Shown: positions 57,351 to 64,000 of the stretch, in pieces
How positions within the stretch are numbered: position 1 is the first letter of the stretch
Layout: every line of letters begins with the position of its first letter
From: Caprella mutica
Taxonomy: Eukaryota; Arthropoda; Malacostraca; Amphipoda; Caprellidae
NCBI GenBank assembly: GCA_947561585.1
Contig: CANNZV010000426.1
Span: forward strand, 766,749-830,748
DNA length: 64,000 nt
Reading direction: 5' to 3'
Notes under the pieces: model-generated
The model's database searches: none
The model's input: only the letters and a program-made list of their open reading frames with translations
What the model was told of the DNA's origin: nothing
Made by a program: the position numbers and the translations under genes

Positions 57351-58030
57351 AGCAACATGACAAATACAATTCTTTTAACATATTTCAAATACTTGTATTT
57401 TTAACATATCCTTTTATAACAACACGTAATACATATGGTATCTATTTACGAAAACTATTCATGGTATACTCATGTTTAAATGAGTAAGTGCCACATGGTA
57501 TACACATGGATTTGTTTGCAGCGAAAGAATGTTTCTTTATGTAAATTTGAATGTATTTCAACAAAGCTCAAAGAATTATCTTAATATTATTGAATCTAAT
57601 TCATGTTATACATCACTGTTTTAGTAAACATATGAATTACTCTTCACATACAATCATTAACGTTATGTAACATGTTATTCACCACCAGATGGTGTTTGCG
57701 TATAATTTTCATAATTTATAATTGATATTTGTTGAGATTTATTATCACTTTTATTAACTATTCATCAGTCATGGAAACTTAAATTCTTACACATCAGTAA
57801 TTACCATCATTTAATATGCATGGTTAAAATTATCGTACTTTACACTAACTATTTACTAGATTATAATTATTCATTATTTTTTATTTACATTTTTGGTTCG
57901 TATGAAATCTTAATAATGTGCTAAAAATAATAAAATATAACATTACGTAGTCGTCACAATGCATTCAATTAATAATTATAATATTAATTCCATAAAGTTA
58001 AATACCCAAAATTCATAGCAAATAATAATC
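57351..58030. repeat. AT-rich macro-unit segment (copy 3), no 12-bp satellite
   Basis: Follows copies 1 and 2 until gcaaataataat (about 58030), then changes to unique DNA exactly where the 12-bp satellite begins in the others. A deletion removed the dispersed motif near 57955. Confidence 0.7.
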
Positions 58031-58153
58031 CATAGAATCTCTTTTATGAAGATAATCACCGCTTTCCCCATCTAAAATACATTAATTCTCTATTATTTTT
58101 CAAATCTCAGTGGGAAGTAACTAATATATAAGTTCCAGCAGATTTTCTAGAGA

Positions 58154-58222
58154 AGGGCGTGGCCGAGTGGATAAATTACTGGACTTCAGCGAAGAGGACC
58201 CGAGTTCAAGAAGCGAAGAAAA
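58154..58222 (+). ncRNA. tRNA-like sequence, Leu/Ser-like, degenerate
   Basis: GGGCGTGGCCGAGTGG resembles the 5' part of Leu/Ser tRNAs with a good A box. The B box is weak (gagttcaag in place of GGTTCAAATCC) and the acceptor does not close. Likely a pseudogene or old SINE head. Confidence 0.5.
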
Positions 58223-58285
58223 ATTAATTTTAAGGAATAGAAAAAAATTGATGCTATATAAATTTAAGAAAAGTTAGTTTCTCAA

Positions 58286-58291
58286 TTTATT
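58286..58291 (-). terminator. Poly(A) signal AATAAA of the minus-strand gene candidate
   Basis: AATAAA on the minus strand about 125 nt past the stop codon at 58414, in otherwise non-repetitive DNA. On its own the hexamer is weak evidence in AT-rich sequence; its position after a coding exon makes it useful. Confidence 0.45.
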
Positions 58292-58413
58292 GTAACAGCA
58301 AAATTCAGTTTAGGTACATTTTATAATCTAGATCAGGTAAGAGGCTAGAGGTCTTTAACAGGAAAAAAGATTCAAGTGATCGACAGGGTTTAACATTCTA
58401 AGTACAAGGGACT

Positions 58414-58959
58414 TTATAATAAAAGTTTCTCCAGAATGTGCCGCCGCCGAATCCTCTCCTCTTCTGGTGATGGGAAAAACGGACACTCCATCTCCAAACC
58501 CCCACTCTTCACTGCTCCATCTGATCTATAAAGAGATTGGGTAAATTTAGTCAGATTTCGGAACAAATCACTGGTTCGAAGTTCCACCCAATTAATCAGT
58601 AGAAAAAAATTACTCATTCGGTTATCAAGGTTAGTTCTACTTGCAATTACTAACCTCGAATCAACCAAAATAAAAGTAGTAATTTTAAAAATCATTCTAA
58701 TTTAATTAAGTATATTTTATATCTAATTTTAGTTTAATTTATTTTAATCATTTAAATTCAGTAAACTTGAACTTATAGTGTAGATGAGTTAATTAGTTTT
58801 TAATTTTTAAGTCTTCAAATCCTAATGCTTATAAAAGGGTTGCTAGACAAACCGATCGTCCATACGGCTTACCTTATAACAGTTTCACCTCGTTGGCATG
58901 GCCTCCATCCTGGACCTCCAGTCCTTCCACGTCTTCCTCCACCCCCGGGGTATATTTTA
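58414..58959 (-). CDS. Last two coding exons of an unidentified spliced host gene
   Basis: Minus strand. Exon 58873-58959 (87 nt) encodes KIYPGGGGRRGRTGGPGW and RPCQRGETVI and ends at a consensus donor (AAG|GTAAGC). The last exon, 58525-58414, begins after a consensus acceptor (ctctttatag) and encodes SDGAVKSGGLEMECPFF, PSPEEERIRRRH and ILEKLLL before a TAA stop. The intron is 347 nt. Phases match exactly: AG + A makes an Arg codon. The acceptor of the 87-nt exon (tggag) is weaker; an in-frame stop just upstream forces a start there. Both exons are GC-richer than their surroundings, single copy, and a poly(A) signal follows. I do not recognise the protein: a Gly/Arg-rich stretch, then a charged helix-prone C-terminus. 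Upstream exons were not identified. Splicing is inferred. Confidence 0.6.
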
Positions 58960-59640
58960 CTCCATTATAATTGTAGTTGGATTAAGAATAGACTTCCACA
59001 TGGTGATGCACAGTGAAGAGTTTGTATAAATTGATTAACTTCGTAGTGATCGAGATTGTGGAAGTGAACAACAATACACAATTATACTCCATGAGACGGC
59101 TTCCAATTTTGTCAATCAGGCAATTCCATTCATAGTAGCTACTAGCTAGCGATTTAAAAATATGGATTACCGGTGACCTGGTAGCGAACGATAATGAGAG
59201 AGTTAACCCATGAGCCGAGAATTCAATGCTGTTGGTAGTGCAGGCTAATTTGATCTGATGATTAAAATCTTGGATGCACGACATTAGTATTTTGCTGGAG
59301 GACCGAATCAGGCTATGCCGTATGAATTTGGTCGTCCAGCAACTCTTTCAAATTAATTTAGTAAATTTTAATTAAATCAAAAGGAATAATAATAAAATAA
59401 GTGGAAAAAACTAAACCAGTGTTTATTTTTTTCAATCAAGACCCAGCGAAGAAGAGGATCATTCTTTATCATAATATTTTTTTAATTTATAATGAAATGA
59501 TTTATATAATTATTTTAATAATTTCAAGCAGTTTTAGGTTTTTACTTTTATTTTAAATGACATTATTAATACATTTTATCTATAAATTTCACGCATAATT
59601 TTCAAAGACAGATGCTAGTAGCTCAGAAAAATAAAATATA
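58960..59640. other. Unique, less AT-rich DNA upstream of the gene candidate
   Basis: Holds a 100-codon minus-strand frame (59284-58982, starting MSCIQDFNHQIKLAC) of unknown nature and a stem-loop at 59294-59340. It could contain further exons or an intron of the minus-strand gene; no convincing donor-acceptor pair was found. Confidence 0.35.
59294..59340. other. Stem-loop of 11 bp with a 25-nt loop
   Basis: GCTGGAGGACC pairs with GGTCGTCCAGC (one mismatch) around a 25-nt loop. It lies in single-copy DNA upstream of the gene candidate. Function unknown. Confidence 0.5.
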
Positions 59641-60140
59641 ATAATTTTAATTACCTTGAAATCATAAGGATGAGAATTAAGTTAATTTCAGATGATTTTC
59701 ACCCTAAAGAACAAAATAAACGAAAATATTCCCAAATTGCTTATCCATGCTACGACATTCGTTTGTTAAATTTTATAATTTTTGCAGCAGAAAATGATTT
59801 AATTCCATAGTTACTGTGACGTCACTCTGAGCTGATCAACTCCATTCGTGATTGATCAGGTTTCAAGTTATCGAACAGCACTACATTATCGCACATATAA
59901 TAAAAAAAATTGTTATCTAATATTAAATTTTAAAGGTACAAGATCCTAGTTATCGAACAGTTCCACATTTTCGATCATATAACAAAATATTATTACCTAA
60001 TTAAATATATTAACGGGGTAAGTTCCAAGTTATCGAACTGTTCCACACTTAAGTTCCACACTTAGAACAGTTCCGAAAATTTTATTCATCTAGTTTAGTA
60101 TCATAAAGGGGTAAGTTCCAAGTTTTTGAACAACTTAATA
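59641..60140. repeat. TGACGTCA core (degenerate) and 80-bp repeat units
   Basis: Positions 59645-59830 match the macro-unit core (gattttcaccctaaagaac, then ccatagttactg and TGACGTCA at 59817-59824, then gagctgatcaactcc). The 80-bp repeat related to 37361 (gtttcaagttatcgaacag) takes over at 59861 with about three irregular units. Confidence 0.7.
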
Positions 60141-60189
60141 ATTTCGATTGTATAACAAAATTCTATGTATACTTAATTTGATATTTTTC

Positions 60190-60890
60190 TGTTGTTACTT
60201 TACTTTCTTTCTATCAAGAATGTTAACCAATAGGACGTATATGTATCCTATTCCTCCAATAAGTAGATCTTCTTGGTTAGATTAAATACTTCCTAAAATG
60301 TCCTATTCCAATAACTGTTGTAGTCGAATCCCACTTCAATGATCTTGGATCTTCTATGAACTCTTCTGTTCCAACTGCCAAGTTTTTCTGACAAGCAGAA
60401 CTCCTATCGAAATATTTCTTCATTTTCTGTTTCATCAAATCCAAATCATATCTTCTCTTCCTTCCACTTAGTTTGGAAATATTTCAGATGTGCTGGTAGC
60501 AGTGATTTGAGAGAGTGTCCTAATACCACTTCAGCTGGAGAACATCCTGTTTCATTTGGGTTGTTTCGCCACTCCGTTAGTCTTAGTAAATATTCCTCAG
60601 AGTCTATATTTCATTCATCAGTTGTTTTCTTAATAAGAGTTTTCTTTGCCTGAAGCCACAGCATGACAGTTGGACAAGGGAAAACATGGACTTGACTGCA
60701 CGAAGTTCACTCCCCACCGTTTGAGAAATAACCTGAAATCTCTTGGTGAAAACTGAGGTCCATTGTCACATCTGAATGGTACGGGTTCTCCTAGATCAAC
60801 AAAGCACTTTCTGACTGATGATATCAAGGACATTGACGTTGTTTGTCCTTTGTTAATTCTGAATTCAGTTGGTCATCCAGAAAGTCTTTC
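60190..60890 (-). pseudogene. Ty3/gypsy integrase and downstream pol fragment
   Basis: Minus strand: the integrase core with RCDNGPQFSPRDFRLFLKRW (second catalytic Asp), a frameshift in the third-residue region, then EEYLLRLTEWRNNPNETG and CSPAEVVLGHSLKSLLPAHL, the conserved end of gypsy integrases. Further stops follow toward 60190. No LTRs were identified at either side. Dead fragment; the related copy at 39340-39600 is shorter. Confidence 0.87.
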
Positions 60891-63168
60891 TGTTTGAATC
60901 TATGAATCTGTATCCATAGAAGAATATAATTTAATGAACTTACTATCAAATATAATAAAAGAAATTGAAATACTCAAGTCAATAATTCTAACTATTAATT
61001 ATACCCTTAGTCTACGGTAACTGTAATTAATATTTGGTTTACTTTGTCTGAATACAATAAATATAAACTGTAAAGTTACATAATTAGACAATAAATGATT
61101 TAATTACCTGTCTCTATTTTTTTCTGATATCTAATAATCAGTGATTTAGTGTCTTTAGGGTCGGTAATACTCGAAGTAATTCCAATGCTACTCAAAGAGT
61201 TATCACAAACTATTTATCAAATACAATAAAACAGTTGAAAGTTAGCAATAAATATGGCGGTACAAAAACCTCTGACCAGCACGTTATTTCCATTGCCTTT
61301 AATGTGGTATTGTCACAGTTAATTGTAGAATAAATAAAATGAAGGAAATTGAAGAAGTTAACCGATGATCAGAGAAGAAATTTGAACATTTACAAATTAT
61401 TTTGTCAATCAAATTCATTTGCAATGAAAATAACTGATAGTACGCGTGTGTTGTGAATGTACTTATCTCCATCAAATAGAAAAACAATGGTTTAGAACTC
61501 CGTAGAGAGTGAGAATAGAAAATAGATCTTTCAACATTATGTTACATTATTAACTCTAATATTCATTTAGTATACAAATAATTTTAGAGGATCAAAATTA
61601 ATTCATAACAAACATTAAATAATATAAACAATTGTAATATGAAGAATATAATAGTTTTCCCTACTCTAAATTCGTCAATCTTCTATTATTTATGGTATAT
61701 CAATTTTAATTAACTTAGACTTCACAATAATAACGAATTATTTTGAAGTAATTTAATAATTTTTTGTCAAGGTACGTTTGTGATTTTTAAATTTTAAAAA
61801 ATTTCCTCTCACTAATTTATGTTTCATAATAAAAAGATTAGTATCGTCAGATTTGTCATTAACAAGTCATTATTAGTTGGTAAATGCCCACTGTTCGACT
61901 ACGGCGAGTGTTCGGTAATTGAGATATAATCCTAGATTGAATGACAAGATTTTATATAAAGTACTCACCGTTGAATGTTAATCGACATTTTAGATTATTT
62001 TTTTTACCAAAAAGTTATTCTTAGAAACAAGTAGTTGGCTTGAAATAGAAAATGTAACGGTATCCCATTTTCAAATTTTGATCATGTACTAATAAATATT
62101 AGAAACCTCTCCAAGAAAAATATGAGCTTATTACATAATATTATAGATCTAATATATTACCATTAATATTCTCTTAAGTACTCGAAAAAAACACCTTCAC
62201 CCGAGTAAACACAGCAAGATACTAATAGGCAGTTGTGATACGAGGCTACTTATAAACACATAATTAAATTTAAGAATGCTCTTTGTGTGTGGATTTATTC
62301 CTTTAGTTTTTAATGATTTTATTTTCTGGTACGACAATAGCATATACAATATTTCAAATTACTTTAAAATAATTTGGTAGTTCTGGTTTAGTAATAAATT
62401 AGAAAAACGATTGGAATTTATTTATTAGTTTTCTTTTTAACCATAATTCTATTTTGTAATTTGATCGTTTGATACATTAATCTGTTAAAGTACATGTTTT
62501 GTAACATTAGAGAGTGTTAATATCCCATTTAAGAAAATTGTCGACAAAACGTCTGTCAACAAAATTAGTAACTAATAAAGAATGTAATGTATAAGATTTT
62601 TTATAGACACGTCCCATCCTAATGTAAAAACGGACAACATTTGAAAACATATGAAATGATAAAAAAATGCACGCATAAGATATGAAAAGAATTATTTCCC
62701 TGTAGAGATCTAATTTACCAAAATTATATTAATTAACAAAGCCAGAAAATCTTAACACTTCTAACACCAAATTTAACTGCTATTTGTGAGTCTAGCATTC
62801 AAATTTGGTGACTAAATGTTTGTTTGATTTGCTCTAATGTTCTTTGTAGTAACATAAATAAATTCTATAATTATTATTGGAAATAGCATTCTATTTAATG
62901 TAATTAGCATTAATTTTAACGTTTGTTTTAAATAACACAGCAACTGAAGGCGAGTGTGACGTCATGACTTTATCGCTCTATTATATTTTATTTTATAACA
63001 AAATAATGTAAGAGTTTGATAATTAGTGAAGGAGTTTATATAGAAATGATTTACCAACACCGTAGTCTGGTTACGGCTTCGATATTTAGAGTTTTGAATA
63101 TTTCTTCACTAAATTTATTTTCCCAAAGAATTAGCAGGACAAATATAAGTTCCAAGCGTAATGTAGTT
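60891..63168. repeat. Blocks R4 and R3, copy at the right end of the window
   Basis: Collinear with 39601-41880, including gtcggtaatactcgaag (about 61160), ctacggcgagtgttcgg (61896), gtcgacaaaacg (62540) and TGACGTCA (62957-62964). An extra stretch at 61440-61740 is not in the other copy, and the tRNA-like copy is missing. Dispersed motif at 61010-61046 and 61476-61504. No gene. Confidence 0.75.
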
Positions 63169-63244
63169 GGGCCGTGGTGGCCCAGGGGTTAGCGCGTTAG
63201 CCCCTGCCCGAAAAGACTCGGGTTCGATTCCCATTGCTGGCGCT
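63169..63244 (+). ncRNA. tRNA-derived SINE head, family C (copy 4)
   Basis: 76-nt head identical to 41881-41956. Confidence 0.7.
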
Positions 63245-64000
63245 GGCTTTGAGAATCGAATTTAAAAAATGTAAATATATGTACATAGATGGGACTATAC
63301 CATCATTTTTCAGCTTCTCTTTCTTGTCTCCTTCTTTTTAACAAGTGTTCTTATATCATTTAGGACAGGAGATATTTTAGCTAAATATGCAGTATAAATA
63401 GATATTAAAAAATCTGAATTTTAAAAAATTATATTATAATCTTTTACAATTTTCTGCGTAATAGCTAGAGGGTGATATAACATTTTTCAAAGTCAAATGA
63501 TTCAATATTTTAATGTTGAAATTTACAACACAATTGGTGTTATAACAATTTAGTCAGGCAATAATTATAAACAATGTTGTGCTAATTTTGATGTGGAAGT
63601 AATTCAAATAATGGTTTCAATCTCCTTAGACTTATTAAAATGCTGTCAATATTAGTGAATTCCATTTCTGGAGGTACATCACAAAAGTAATGCATGTAAG
63701 TAATAACAAATGAATGCACATCATTGGAATAAAATGTGTAAATTATACTTACAAATTACAATATTTGTAGACGGTTTTATTTCTGTGGAGGAACGGAAAG
63801 TTATATATTTTTGTTATAATTTGGGAGATTGGCAATAATTTAGAACAACAAAACAATTACAACACTCTATTCAGTTTACAAAGAATGTGAAAAGGGAAGC
63901 TGAAGCAGCACCGGTGTACCTTGGTGGAGCTTTGTCTTCAATATCAATTTTTAAATTTTAAACAAAATATGATTTCTTAATGGTAATAGAAAAATGAGTG
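63245..64000. repeat. Block R3 downstream part, copy 3 (cut by window end)
   Basis: Collinear with 23448-24220 and 41957-42720; dispersed motif at about 63598-63631. No gene. Confidence 0.75.

Noticed and set aside
58825..59016. Plus-strand Pro-rich frame PRWHGLHPGPPVLPRLPPPP
   Set aside because: Antisense of the 87-nt exon candidate; the splice signals and phase support the minus strand.
59250..59280. ctgatga considered as part of a hammerhead ribozyme, since Penelope-type elements can carry them
   Set aside because: No GAAA partner and no closing stems. The other ctgatga occurrences are in the tRNA-like T/anticodon junction.

Overview
The window looks like intergenic, repeat-dominated DNA of an invertebrate animal with an AT-rich genome. 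I infer an arthropod or similar metazoan; no marker gene fixes the taxon. The basis is: tRNA-derived retroposons with A and B boxes, a Penelope-like element, mariner-type transposons, non-LTR and gypsy remnants, Helitron-like ends, several tandem-repeat families, and spliceosomal GT-AG signals. There is no bacterial gene organisation. Almost all long open frames are by-products of tandem repeats whose monomers are multiples of 3 bp or lack stops.

Layout. 1-960: a palindromic repeat pair and a partial long-TIR MITE. 1127-7640: first copy of a composite macro-unit, in the order 49-bp satellite, TGACGTCA/hairpin core, 104-bp satellite, 12-bp satellite, nuclear-receptor-like half-sites, tRNA-like SINE. 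7643-8777: a DNA transposon with roughly 200-bp TIRs and a dead transposase. 8920-12268: a block duplicated at 48310-51650, with tRNA-Gln-like copies, a MITE and a SINE. 12312-13871: a Penelope-like element truncated at the edge of the second 49-bp satellite (13875-15450). 15527-17697: two head-to-tail Helitron-like elements. 18000-25335: second, longest copy of the macro-unit. 26190-28310: a decayed LINE split by an intact DD37D mariner-family transposon. 28851-35842: a 30-bp satellite interrupted by a GC-rich LINE at 29235-33396. 36120-39000: SINE, 80-bp repeats and LINE scraps. 39340-43465 and 60190-64000: paired copies of a block with gypsy integrase debris. 43911-46976: a second 30-bp satellite joined directly to a 15-bp satellite. 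51787-53880: a 2.1-kb fold-back element. 54572-58030: third macro-unit copy. 58270-59340: the only host-gene candidate, the 3' end of a minus-strand spliced gene.

The only apparently intact protein gene is the mariner-family transposase (26836-27855, minus). The most interesting features are: a tRNA-Gln-like retroposon family carrying stop-reading anticodons (CUA, UUA); 14 exact TGACGTCA octamers shared by different repeat families; a dispersed 30-bp motif at 16 places; a compensatory hairpin replacing the anticodon region in several SINE heads; and the composite macro-unit with variable internal satellites.
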